DNA from: an uncultured Ruminococcus sp.
GTDB lineage: Bacteria > Bacillota > Clostridia > Oscillospirales > Acutalibacteraceae
Length of the DNA: 64,000 bases
NCBI GenBank assembly: GCA_902799245.1
Contig: CADBZY010000006.1
Coordinates: forward strand, 1-64,000
Reading direction: 5' to 3'
Under the pieces are notes generated by a model. That model did not search any database and was not told the DNA's origin. It saw only the letters and a list, made by a program, of their open reading frames with translations. Made by a program: the position numbers and the translations under genes. This document shows positions 1 to 6,509 of this stretch, one piece after another. The first letter of the stretch is position 1. Every line of letters starts with the position of its first letter.

Positions 1-176
1 TGATGGCTCTACCCCAAGATACCAATATCCTCGCAAGTCCAAATATCATCATAACAAAAAATCTAATTTGTGATTTACTTCACTAAGTTGTGGATAGTGG
101 TTTTGTCAATAGGAAAATTGCAATAAAATAGAGGAGTTACTATCCGTTTATTAGAGCCTGTTCAGAAAAAAATATC
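1..176. other. Left-edge stretch of the mobile element without a recognisable gene
   Basis: AT-rich sequence with no convincing coding frame. A 7-bp inverted pair (GGATAGT at 92-98 and ACTATCC at 139-145) could form a long-looped hairpin, but no function can be assigned. It lies inside the mobile element that ends near 3075-3095, so its base composition fits accessory DNA. Confidence 0.4.
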
Positions 177-212
177 TTGACAATTCATTATAAAATAATT
201 ATAATATAATTA
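177..212 (+). promoter_or_regulatory. brnTA promoter with overlapping palindromic operator candidate
   Basis: TTGACA (177-182), a 17-bp spacer and TATAAT (200-205) make a perfect sigma-A promoter. The expected start of transcription, 6-8 bases after the -10 box, falls on or next to the brnT ATG at 212, so the message may be leaderless. TAATTA arms at 196-201 and 207-212 flank 5 bases and overlap both the -10 box and the start codon. BrnA proteins are known to repress their own promoters, so this is a reasonable operator candidate (inference). Confidence 0.75.
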
Positions 213-502
213 TGGATACAATCAGATTTGAATGGGACGAAAACAAAAACGCCATCAACAAAAGAAAGCATGCTATTTCTTTTGAGGAGGCGCAGACGGT
301 TTTTTACGACGAAGAAGCACTTGTGATTGACGACCCCGAACATTCCGAACAGGAGGAGAGATTTATCATTCTCGGAATGAGCACACGGGCAAATTTGTTG
401 GTGGTTTGCCATTGCTACCGTCAGTCGGAAACCGTTATCCGCATTATCTCGGCGAGAAAAGCGACCAAGAACGAAGCAAGACAGTATAACGAATGGAATT
501 GA
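212..502 (+). CDS. brnT: BrnT family type II toxin
   Basis: A 96-residue protein with the BrnT N-terminal pattern (FEWDENKN, then the HAISFEEA segment) and the C-terminal RIISARKAT segment typical of this RelE-like ribonuclease family. BrnT toxins cleave RNA and are neutralised by the BrnA protein encoded directly downstream; here the next gene starts 12 bases after the stop and fits BrnA. No ribosome-binding site precedes the ATG because the -10 box ends only 6 bases upstream, which suggests leaderless or weak translation. Size and motifs match the family well. The pair probably helps stabilise the mobile element in which it lies. Confidence 0.92.
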   Translation: MDTIRFEWDENKNAINKRKHAISFEEAQTVFYDEEALVIDDPEHSEQEERFIILGMSTRANLLVVCHCYRQSETVIRIISARKATKNEARQYNEWN

Positions 503-513
503 GGTGAATCCGA

Positions 514-732
514 ATGGAAGAAATGAAGGAAGAATACGATTTTACAAAAGCAAAGAAAAACCCTTACGCAAAGAAGCTCCGTCAGCAGGTAACTATCAAT
601 CTTGACAGCAGCGTGATCGACTATTTCAAAGAAATGTCCACTTCATCAGGCATTCCGTATCAGACGCTGATCAATCTCTATCTGTCGGATTGCGTCAAGA
701 GCCACCGTCAGCTCAATATTTCGTGGCAGTAA
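514..732 (+). CDS. brnA: BrnA family antitoxin, ribbon-helix-helix type
   Basis: A 72-residue protein with a basic N-terminal part (EEYDFTKAKKNPYAKKL) followed by a ribbon-helix-helix-like segment (QVTINLDSSVIDYFKEMS, then GIPYQTLINLYLSDC). This is the usual BrnA/CopG layout: the N-terminal part contacts the toxin and the RHH part binds DNA as a dimer. It follows brnT in the conserved toxin-first order and should be cotranscribed. The likely target is its own promoter, where an AT-rich palindrome overlaps the -10 box. The stop is followed by a strong terminator at 772-820. Confidence 0.9.
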   Translation: MEEMKEEYDFTKAKKNPYAKKLRQQVTINLDSSVIDYFKEMSTSSGIPYQTLINLYLSDCVKSHRQLNISWQ

Positions 733-771
733 TTTTTTGAACTGGGCAACAACTTGTTTCCGGAATATAGA

Positions 772-820
772 CCGCCGCCTTTCACCCGATGCACGGGAAG
801 AAGGCGGCGGTTGTTTTTTT
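772..820 (+). terminator. Rho-independent terminator after brnTA
   Basis: Ten-base arms (772-781 and 801-810, CCGCCGCCTT with AAGGCGGCGG) enclose a 19-base loop and are followed by a T-rich tract ending near 820. The position directly after brnA fits termination of the toxin-antitoxin message. Confidence 0.85.
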
Positions 821-1063
821 GCGCGAAAAATAGAGAATCTGCCTCCGAAAATAGAGTCTCTTCCCAGATTTATTGAAAATTCTCCTCCCGTGCTGTATGC
901 TTATTATCGGAAGTACCGGTACCAATCCAAATACAGCAGCGGGAGGTTTTTGCTTCATGCAATTTTTTTCTGACAGCCCAAAAATCCAGTGTGACCAAGG
1001 GGGAATGACGATCCATTCATAACGGGAGTGAGCGCGGCATAGCCTTATGATGAGGCGATCGGG
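821..1063. other. Non-coding spacer between brnTA and the recombinase cluster
   Basis: No convincing gene. An imperfect inverted pair (about 886-900 and 932-947, CCTCCCG...CGGGAGG) followed by TTTTT could be a second terminator-like structure. A 21-codon reading frame (957-1022) has no supporting evidence. The open frame across 737-973 looks incidental. Confidence 0.4.
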
Positions 1064-1240
1064 ATGAAAACGCAAATCATCTTTGAAAGTCCAAAGCCGA
1101 CAGCCGTGCAAAAGGAATCCGTCCATGAAAACAGGAATACGGAATTTGAAAACGAAATCAAAAAGACGCTGTTTCTGGCTCTTCTGGAGAAGGGTTTTAT
1201 TACCCGCGCCCAGTATGAGCTGTGCGTCGCCAAAATCTGA
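1064..1240 (+). CDS. Small SHOCT-like protein next to the recombinase
   Basis: A 58-residue acidic-basic protein starting at an ATG. Its C-terminal half (EFENEIKKTLFLALLEKG, then FITRAQYELCVAKI) resembles the short SHOCT helix-turn-helix found at protein ends. Small proteins of this kind often lie just upstream of large serine recombinases in Firmicutes elements, and the recombinase gene starts 163 bases downstream here. The role is unknown; a recombination directionality or accessory factor is possible but unproven. A terminator-like hairpin at 1242-1284 separates it from the recombinase gene. No strong ribosome site is visible, so the start is moderately certain. Confidence 0.6.
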   Translation: MKTQIIFESPKPTAVQKESVHENRNTEFENEIKKTLFLALLEKGFITRAQYELCVAKI

Positions 1241-1241
1241 A

Positions 1242-1290
1242 AGCAGGGTGCGGAGATTTTTATAAAACACTCCGTCACCCTGCTTTCTTT
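1242..1290 (+). terminator. Hairpin terminator between the SHOCT-like gene and the recombinase gene
   Basis: AGCAGGGTG plus CGGAG (1242-1255) pairs with CTCCG plus CACCCTGCT (1270-1284), with one bulged base, followed by TTCTTT. A second AT-rich inverted pair follows (1285-1322). Together they suggest that the recombinase has its own start of transcription; a TATAAT-like -10 lies at 1357-1362 without a clear -35 box. Confidence 0.7.
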
Positions 1291-1403
1291 AAAAAAATCA
1301 AAAAATCTTTTTTAAAGAAATTTCGATTTAGGGGTAGCTATTATCAAATCTTTGGATATAATTGCTCTTGAAAAAACCTAACAATGAAAGGAGCCAATCA
1401 AAA

Positions 1404-3134
1404 TTGACCAACTCATTCGACAATCCGATCAAGCGGGTAGCCGCCTATTGCCGCGTGTCTACCGACAATCTCGACCAGGCCAATTCGCTGGAAAGCCAGC
1501 AGCGGTATTTCAACGAGTACATCCGCCGCAACCCGCTGTGGGAGCTTCACGAAATCTATGTGGACGAGGGCGTGAGCGGCACCGGAACGAAGAAACGCGC
1601 CGCCTTCAACCGCATGATTGAGGACGCGAAGGAACACAAATTCGACCTTATTCTGACCAAGGAGATCTCCCGCTTCGCCCGCAACGTGCTGGACAGCATC
1701 GGCTACACACGTCAGCTCAAGGCAATGGGAATCGGCGTGATCTTCATGAACGACAATATCAATACCCTCGACGCGGACTCGGAATTACGGCTCACCATCA
1801 TGTCCTCCATCGCGCAGGAGGAAAGCCGCCGCACGTCCGAGCGCGTCAAATGGGGACACCGCCGCCGCATGGAGCAGGGCGTCGTCTTCGGGCGGGATAT
1901 GCTGGGCTACGACGTGCGCAGCGGCGAGCTTCATATCAACGAGGAAGGCGCGGAAATCGTGCGGCTGATCTTCCACAAATACCTTGACGAGGGCAAGGGA
2001 ACCCACATCATCGCCCACGAGCTTCGGGAAGCGGGCATCCGCACCTCTACCTACATGAAGGAATGGTCGTACACCGTCATTCTCCGCATATTGAAGAACG
2101 AAAAATACTGCGGCGATCTGGTGCAGCAAAAGACCTTCACCCCTGATTATCTCACTCACGGCAAGAAGTACAACCGCGGCGAAATGGAATTTGTCACTAT
2201 CCGCGACCACCACGAGCCAATCATTTCCAGAGAAGTCTTCGAGGCGACACAGCGGGAATTCGAAAGGCGGCACGAACTTCACGCCTCCAAAAACGGCTTT
2301 GCCAACCGCTACGCCATGTCGGGCAAAATTATATGCGGGGAATGCGGTTCCACCTTCGTCCATATCCAGCGCACGGCGGGCAACGGTTCGCCCTACGAAG
2401 TCTGGCGGTGTATCAGAAGACAGCGGGAAGGCGGCAAAAAGCACACCATCGGCAACGGTGATGAAGTGGGCTGCAACTGCTGCAACCTTCACGACCGCGA
2501 CATCCGCGACATTCTGCAATATGTGGTCGGGAAGGTCATGCGGGACAGGGAAAGCCTGCTGCAAAGCGTTCTCGGCACGGTGAGCGACGTGCTGCAATCC
2601 TGCTCGGAGAAGGGCAATACCGACTACTTCGAGAGCGAGCTGCAAAAGATCGAGGGCAAAAAGCAAAAGCTGCTGGATATGTGTCTGTCGGGCGACATCG
2701 AAACGGTGGAATATAAAAAAGGGATTCAGCGGCTGAATGAAGAACAGCTCACTCTTCAGGAAAAACTCGCAAAAGAAAAAGCCCGCGCACAATTGCTGGC
2801 GGACAAGACCAAACTCATGGACGATATCAGCGGCTACATTCATTCCCTCTCTGCCGGTGAAGAATGGGATGACACCTTCTACCGTAACATCGTTGACAAA
2901 ATCGTGGTTCACGCCGACCGGACGATTGACGTTCATCTGAAATGCGTTCCCGAAAAATGGCAGGCGAGAATCTTGCAGGGAAAGGCTGAAATCGAGAAAT
3001 ACAACAGGGAAAATGACGAAAACAGCGGAGAAAATCACAGTAACAGTGAAGAATCGGAAGGAATGATAAATCAAGGGGACTCGGAGCCTATATCCGTCAG
3101 AATTCCCTTTAATTCAGCATACGGCATGGCGTAG
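1404..3134 (+). CDS. Large serine recombinase at the element boundary
   Basis: A 576-residue site-specific recombinase. The resolvase catalytic domain (about 10-160) holds the active-site serine in YCRVSTD (Ser19) and the motif LTKEISRFARN. A Recombinase domain (about 170-270), a zinc ribbon beginning CGECG near 312 and a coiled-coil region (about 410-475) follow, as in integrases that act by double-strand exchange. The TTG start at 1404 is chosen because AAGGAG lies at 1388-1393; an earlier in-frame TTG at 1362 has no ribosome site. The last roughly 15-20 codons run across the element end and are written on the antisense strand of cotJC, so the C-terminus is set by the insertion site. By position it is the integrase or excisionase of the element. 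Confidence 0.93.
   Translation: MTNSFDNPIKRVAAYCRVSTDNLDQANSLESQQRYFNEYIRRNPLWELHEIYVDEGVSGTGTKKRAAFNRMIEDAKEHKFDLILTKEISRFARNVLDSIGYTRQLKAMGIGVIFMNDNINTLDADSELRLTIMSSIAQEESRRTSERVKWGHRRRMEQGVVFGRDMLGYDVRSGELHINEEGAEIVRLIFHKYLDEGKGTHIIAHELREAGIRTSTYMKEWSYTVILRILKNEKYCGDLVQQKTFTPDYLTHGKKYNRGEMEFVTIRDHHEPIISREVFEATQREFERRHELHASKNGFANRYAMSGKIICGECGSTFVHIQRTAGNGSPYEVWRCIRRQREGGKKHTIGNGDEVGCNCCNLHDRDIRDILQYVVGKVMRDRESLLQSVLGTVSDVLQSCSEKGNTDYFESELQKIEGKKQKLLDMCLSGDIETVEYKKGIQRLNEEQLTLQEKLAKEKARAQLLADKTKLMDDISGYIHSLSAGEEWDDTFYRNIVDKIVVHADRTIDVHLKCVPEKWQARILQGKAEIEKYNRENDENSGENHSNSEESEGMINQGDSEPISVRIPFNSAYGMA
3071..3095. other. Element-chromosome junction (attachment half-site) inside cotJC
   Basis: Reading cotJC on the minus strand, family-like sequence runs to the ILTDIG segment and one or two further residues. 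It then changes to unrelated residues and stops at 3071, where the family continues with a TEELAHLE-like segment. The change falls at about 3075-3090, beside the recombinase gene. This is the expected place of an att half-site for a large serine integrase. The exact core dinucleotide cannot be fixed from one end alone. Confidence 0.7.
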
Positions 3135-3271
3135 CGCTGGCTGAGATAGCGCATGGACGCGCCGAGCTCGCCGTCAGGGCCTCCGTACTGGCTGATAATC
3201 ATCTGAGCGAGCTTGGGATTGGGATTCTTGATGTTGACGGGGTACTGCAATTTCTTCTCATAACTCCACAT
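3071..3271 (-). CDS. cotJC: CotJC manganese-catalase-like spore coat protein, N-terminal part only; gene interrupted
   Basis: Sixty-six codons starting MWSYEKKLQYPVNIKNPNP, preceded by a good ribosome site (GAAAGGAG). The segments QMIISQYGGPDGELGASM and LSQRYAMPY are hallmarks of CotJC, a coat protein of about 190 residues related to manganese catalase. Similarity stops after ILTDIG, and a stop codon follows four residues later. The rest of the ferritin-like fold with its metal ligands is missing because a recombinase-bearing element is inserted. The start overlaps the cotJB stop by one base (TAATG), so the operon is otherwise normal. The missing half should lie left of the window, beyond the other element end. 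Confidence 0.88.
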   Translation of the reverse strand: MWSYEKKLQYPVNIKNPNPKLAQMIISQYGGPDGELGASMRYLSQRYAMPYAELKGILTDIGSESP

Positions 3272-3588
3272 TATCGGCACGCTCCTTTCTTGCAGCCTGC
3301 GTTTCTCGCGCCCATGGAAGGCGTAAAGCAGCCGCATGTCTGGGGGGAATAATCCCACGGCCACGGGTCGTCAATCCAGCACCAGCGCTTCCCGTTGGCT
3401 TTCGGGTTGCTGAGGGGACCGTATTTGCACTCGTATTCGTCCTTAAGCCGAATGGCGTTGGCGCGGTGCATGTTGAGCGCCTGCATGGCCTCGACGCAGT
3501 CGGGGTGCGTGTCAAGGAAGAGCATCAGTTCGTATTGCGCGAATTTGCAGGCGGTCAGCTTCATGAGCAATTTATTTCTCTCGTCCAT
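3271..3588 (-). CDS. cotJB: Spore coat protein CotJB
   Basis: A 105-residue protein with the CotJB pattern: KLLMKLTACKFAQYELMLFL near the N-terminus, then LDTHPDC, and the WCWIDDPWPWDY segment near the C-terminus. CotJB is an inner coat component of unknown biochemical activity that is encoded between cotJA and cotJC in many spore formers. The ATG at 3588 overlaps the cotJA stop (TGATG), indicating translational coupling; a TTG one codon earlier is less likely. The C-terminal tail is Cys-rich (CGCFTPSMGARNAGCKKGAC), which is longer than I expect for the family. Expression should come from the mother-cell promoter upstream of cotJA. Confidence 0.92.
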   Translation of the reverse strand: MDERNKLLMKLTACKFAQYELMLFLDTHPDCVEAMQALNMHRANAIRLKDEYECKYGPLSNPKANGKRWCWIDDPWPWDYSPQTCGCFTPSMGARNAGCKKGACR

Positions 3589-3974
3589 CAACGGCAGCCT
3601 CCTCTCCCTGTGAACGGCTTGTCAAGCGCCGGGAACAGTGTTCCCCGGCAAAGAGCCTCCGCTTCGTTGTACATTCTGCCGAAGGGCTGCATGTCAATAA
3701 ATACCATGACCGGCACGTTTTTATCGCACATTGGTTTGCATTTTACCTCGCAGCCGCAGGCATTTTGAGCGTCCATATCGCCCATTGTCATTCCGCAGCC
3801 GCAGGCATTTTGCGTATCCATGTCGTCCATTGTCATTCCGCAGCCGCAGGAATGGTTCATGTCCATATCCGACAAATTTCCGGCGCAGCCACCGTCAGCA
3901 GAAAAAATATCCTCGTAGTTGCAACGAGCCTGCTTCATCGAACGTCTGATGAAGCGGTTGTAATCGTCCTGCAC
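3588..3974 (-). CDS. cotJA: Spore coat protein CotJA with Cys/Met-rich repeat insert
   Basis: The C-terminal part (PVMVFIDMQPFGRMYNEAEA, then LCRGTLFPALDKPF) is the conserved CotJA core. In front of it lies an insert of about two and a half 15-residue repeats (GMTMGDMDAQNACGC type), rich in Met, Asp and paired Cys. It is encoded by a 45-bp direct repeat at about 3750-3880. The GTG at 3974 is preferred as start because AAAGGAG lies 8 bases upstream; the ATG at 4016 has no ribosome site. First gene of the cotJABC operon, just downstream of a sigma-E-like promoter. CotJA is needed in Bacillus for assembly of CotJC into the coat; the Cys/Met repeats could bind metal (inference). Confidence 0.9.
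   Translation of the reverse strand: MQDDYNRFIRRSMKQARCNYEDIFSADGGCAGNLSDMDMNHSCGCGMTMDDMDTQNACGCGMTMGDMDAQNACGCEVKCKPMCDKNVPVMVFIDMQPFGRMYNEAEALCRGTLFPALDKPFTGRGGCR
3750..3880 (-). repeat. 45-bp tandem repeat within cotJA
   Basis: Direct repeats begin at 3750, 3795 and 3840 (GCAGCCGCAGG on the plus strand). The first two units are nearly identical over 45 bp and the third is partial. They encode 15-residue Cys/Met/Asp-rich units. Confidence 0.85.
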
Positions 3975-4033
3975 GTCAATTGCTCCTTTCCTGTTTTCAA
4001 AAGTTCTGAAAGCCATATTCTGAGCAAACAGTC

Positions 4034-4062
4034 AGTATATGCTTTCTTTTACCATATTATTC
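4034..4062 (-). promoter_or_regulatory. Sigma-E-like (mother-cell sporulation) promoter of cotJABC
   Basis: On the minus strand GAATAAT (4062-4056) is followed after 14 bases by CATATACT (4041-4034). The known sigma-E consensus is about GHATANT, 14 bases, CATACAHT, so only one clear mismatch is present. In Bacillus cotJ is a sigma-E operon. The site lies about 60 bases upstream of the chosen cotJA start. Confidence 0.75.
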
Positions 4063-4094
4063 CGCTTTTTTTCAAATGCCACGCAGAAAAATAA

Positions 4095-4134
4095 AAATCC
4101 CTGTGGGTCTTGCAAAAATGACCTGCAGGGATTT
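4095..4134. terminator. Terminator at the end of bcp
   Basis: AAATCCCTGTGGGTC (4095-4109) pairs with GACCTGCAGGGATTT (4120-4134), one mismatch. Read on the minus strand, after bcp, it is followed by a T-rich tail. Confidence 0.85.
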
Positions 4135-4145
4135 GCTTTGTCATA

Positions 4146-4610
4146 TTACTGTAAATCCTTCAAAAATGCCAGCACGTCGGCGGCGTTGGTGTCCGGCTTG
4201 ACCTTCGGCATGATTTTTAAAATGACGCCGTTCTCGTCGATGATGAAGGTCGTGCGCACGACGCCCATGTTTACCTTGCCGTAGAGCTTCTTCTCCTGCC
4301 ACACGCCGTAGGCTTCAATCGCCTGACGCTCCGGGTCGGCCAGCAACACGAAGGGGAGCGAGTGTTTTTCCGCGAATTTCGCGTGCGACGCGGCGGAGTC
4401 CTTGCTGATACCGATGACCTCCGCGTCGAGCGCCTTGAATTCTTCATACAAGGCGGCGAAGGCGTTCGCCTGTCTGGTACAGCCGGATGTGTTGTCCTTG
4501 GAGTAGAAGTAGAGCACGACCTTCTTCCCGCGGAAGTCGGAGAGGCTTCTTTCATTGCCGCCCTTGTCGGGCAGGGTGAAGTCGGGTGCGATTTTTCCAA
4601 TATCAAGCAT
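4146..4610 (-). CDS. bcp: Thioredoxin-dependent peroxiredoxin, BCP/PrxQ type
   Basis: A 154-residue thioredoxin-fold protein. The N-terminal APDFTLPDKGG, the strand VVLYFYSKDNTSGCT with the peroxidatic Cys44, and the later segments EVIGISKDS and TTFIIDENG are typical of BCP. It reduces hydrogen peroxide and organic peroxides in the cytoplasm, using thioredoxin. The second Cys found five residues after the peroxidatic one in many BCPs (Cys50 in E. coli) is replaced by Asn here, so it probably works as a 1-Cys enzyme or uses another thiol. A single gene with its own terminator downstream. Confidence 0.94.
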   Translation of the reverse strand: MLDIGKIAPDFTLPDKGGNERSLSDFRGKKVVLYFYSKDNTSGCTRQANAFAALYEEFKALDAEVIGISKDSAASHAKFAEKHSLPFVLLADPERQAIEAYGVWQEKKLYGKVNMGVVRTTFIIDENGVILKIMPKVKPDTNAADVLAFLKDLQ

Positions 4611-4679
4611 TTTTCATTCTTCCTCCTGTTTTTCTTTTATACTATCCAATATTATAAATGACTCTCCCGCAAAAAGCAA

Positions 4680-4940
4680 TCATTTCCTTGTCTTCAAAAA
4701 AATCTTCGTCTCTCCCTCATTGAGGAAGGACTGCATTTTCCGGGCGATGCGCGGATGGGCGAGGGAATGCTGCACCATCGTGCGGAGGGAATCGCCGCCC
4801 CGGTAGCCGTGAATGACGTGCAGCTCCGTCACACCTTCCGGCAGCCGGTCGAGCAGCCCGAGCAGTTCTCGCCGCGCCTGTGCGGGATTCATGCCGTGAA
4901 TGTCCGCTTCCATGACGCTCCCGTTTCTTCTTGTCACCAT
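4680..4940 (-). CDS. Smr domain protein, stand-alone
   Basis: An 86-residue protein made almost entirely of an Smr domain: EADIHGMNPAQARRELL (DxHG-type motif) and ELHVIHGYRGGDSLR (HGxG-type motif), with LNEGETKIFLK at the end. These are the small MutS-related motifs seen at the C-terminus of MutS2 and in single-domain Smr proteins, which act as nucleases in some cases. It is too short to be MutS2 and there is no mismatch-repair neighbour. The ATG at 4940 has a GGGAG site upstream. The physiological role is unknown. Confidence 0.9.
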   Translation of the reverse strand: MVTRRNGSVMEADIHGMNPAQARRELLGLLDRLPEGVTELHVIHGYRGGDSLRTMVQHSLAHPRIARKMQSFLNEGETKIFLKTRK

Positions 4941-5009
4941 TTTTCATCATCTCCCGCCGGAATTTCACATAATTTTATCCTAAAATTTCATTTAAAATGA
5001 AAAAATCTA

Positions 5010-5037
5010 TTGATTTGTACCTAAAATATATTATAAT
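5010..5037 (+). promoter_or_regulatory. Sigma-A promoter upstream of the 5119 gene
   Basis: TTGATT (5010-5015), 16 bases, TATAAT (5032-5037). A palindromic AT-rich stretch (TTTCATT...AATGAAA, about 4986-5003) lies just upstream and might be a regulator site. Confidence 0.65.
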
Positions 5038-5118
5038 ATATTTACAGACATATTGCAATCGGAAAGTATGTTTGCAGTAAAAAACAAGAAATCAGTCCAC
5101 AGGAGGATTTAAACAACC

Positions 5119-5520
5119 ATGGATATAACAGAATTTGTCGATTCCTCGCTCAGAATTTCCCCTTCCAGTGAATACGCCGTGAGCGAAGACGCGATGCTGG
5201 ACATCATCGACTGCCTGCAGAACAGCACCTTCTACGGCGACGAGGGCGCCACTATCGAGGAACGGCTCACCGCTCTCTGCGACGGAAGACACCCCTACTG
5301 GGAGGCATTCCAGAGCCGCAAGGGTCCTATCTACATCAACTGCAAATGCTCCGCCACCGTCGGCGGCAGGGACGTGGAGATCGCCCTGCAATTCGGCATC
5401 GGCGACGACCGCCGCAGCTTTGCCCTTCTCGCCATCATGCTCGACAACCGCGCCCAGACCGACGACTACATCGACGAGTTTTTGGCAATGATAAGAAGAT
5501 TAAGAAAGGTGATGACATAA
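5119..5520 (+). CDS. Uncharacterised 133-residue protein in an operon with a DUF6062 gene
   Basis: I do not recognise a named family. The protein is acidic at the N-terminus, has no signal peptide or membrane segment, and shows alternating strands and helices (YINCKCSATVGGRDVEIALQ, then a C-terminal helix with basic residues). The start is well supported: AGGAGG lies 10 bases before the ATG and a sigma-A promoter lies at 5010-5037. The next gene starts 4 bases after the stop, so the two are surely cotranscribed and may act together. The codon use fits the surrounding chromosome. Confidence 0.8.
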   Translation: MDITEFVDSSLRISPSSEYAVSEDAMLDIIDCLQNSTFYGDEGATIEERLTALCDGRHPYWEAFQSRKGPIYINCKCSATVGGRDVEIALQFGIGDDRRSFALLAIMLDNRAQTDDYIDEFLAMIRRLRKVMT

Positions 5521-5524
5521 AAAA

Positions 5525-6232
5525 ATGAAAGAAAATATCTGTACCATTCCGGTGAATGAAGTCTTTGAAGTGCATGACGGATGTCCGATCTGCCGTATGC
5601 GCGACATCATCGAGGCTAAATACATTGACTACATCACCGGCCCCGCTATGATGGAGCCGGATATCCGCATTGAAACCAACCGCGCCGGATTCTGTGAGCG
5701 GCATTTCGGTATGATGCTGACTTCCGGCAGAGCGCGTCTGCCGGTTGCGCTGACGCTGGAAAGCCACCTCATCGACGTGCGTGAGAAGATGCTCTCCAAA
5801 AAGCCGGACAAGAAAATATTAGAGGCCATGGAAAAGCTGGAGCACAGCTGCTTTGTCTGCGAATATATCGAGCCGCACCTCGCCCGCGCCATCGAAACAG
5901 TATGCCTGAACTACAAAAATGAGCCGGAATTCCGCAAGCTCTATGAGTCCCAGCCATTCATCTGCATGAACCACTACCGCATGATCGTGCAGAATGCCAA
6001 AAAGCCGCTCGGCAAGGACTACGATTCCTTTGTTGAAGCGACACGGCAGCTGACCAAAAGATACGCCGATTCACTCCAGGAGGGCATCACCCAGTTCCGC
6101 GACGCCTTCGATTACCGCAACGCCGGCAAGCCCATGCCTGCCGAAGCACGCACCTCCATCGAAAGCACCATCGAATTTCTCACCTCCCGTCCGGCAGCCA
6201 CCCGCAAAGAGCCGGAAAAGACACAGGAGTAA
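5525..6232 (+). CDS. DUF6062 family protein
   Basis: A 235-residue protein whose N-terminus (YTIPVNEVFE-like, then GCPICRM) and two further Cys motifs (HSCFVCEYIE near 100 and the FCERHFGMML and FICMNHYRMI segments) match the DUF6062 family of Clostridia. The repeated pattern of a CPxC or CxxC pair followed by CxxH suggests two zinc-binding units. The function is unknown. It is translated from an ATG with AAGGTG a few bases upstream and follows the 5119 gene with a 4-base gap. No signal peptide, so probably cytoplasmic. Confidence 0.85.
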   Translation: MKENICTIPVNEVFEVHDGCPICRMRDIIEAKYIDYITGPAMMEPDIRIETNRAGFCERHFGMMLTSGRARLPVALTLESHLIDVREKMLSKKPDKKILEAMEKLEHSCFVCEYIEPHLARAIETVCLNYKNEPEFRKLYESQPFICMNHYRMIVQNAKKPLGKDYDSFVEATRQLTKRYADSLQEGITQFRDAFDYRNAGKPMPAEARTSIESTIEFLTSRPAATRKEPEKTQE

Positions 6233-6395
6233 TTCCAATCTATTGAAAAAACCGAAAAACGATCACCTTCCCATCAGCGGGCGAAAACCAGACGACGGTT
6301 CTCGCCGGAGATACGCTTTGCAAAGTCATTGCACAATCATCTCACCCCACAATTGAATATTTTTCTCATCAATCTGCGCAGAGAATCAGGGAAAC

Positions 6396-6472
6396 GCTGA
6401 ATAAATCGATTCTCGCGCCGCTCACACACGACTTTTCGCGGCGCGGAATCGACGGCTGTGCCCTTATTCAGC
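6396..6472. repeat. Long three-part inverted repeat between DUF6062 and the membrane protein gene
   Basis: Three arms nest inside each other: GCTGAATAA (6396-6404) with TTATTCAGC (6464-6472), TCGATTC (6406-6412) with GAATCGA (6446-6452), and CGCGCCGC (6414-6421) with GCGGCGCG (6438-6445). The hairpin has no T-tract, so it is not a standard terminator. It looks like a small palindromic repeat or a MITE remnant. The rest of the 6233-6509 gap shows nothing else. Confidence 0.7.
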
Positions 6473-6509
6473 TTATCCTTAGGAATAATAATCTTTAAGG
6501 AATGGTCAA

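Noticed and set aside
1-80. Partial minus-strand gene at the left edge (MMIFGLARILVSWGRA)
   Set aside because: Only about 17 codons lie in the window, with no ribosome site and no recognisable family.
737-973. 78-codon frame after brnA
   Set aside because: It includes the brnTA terminator and has low-complexity repeats (IENLPP, IESLPR, IENSPP) without any family match.
1785-3074. Long open frame on the minus strand inside the recombinase gene
   Set aside because: It is antisense to a well-conserved recombinase, has no ribosome site and no family pattern; it arises from GC-rich codon positions. The same holds for the long antisense frames in the aminotransferase, pyrG, aspS and SPFH genes.
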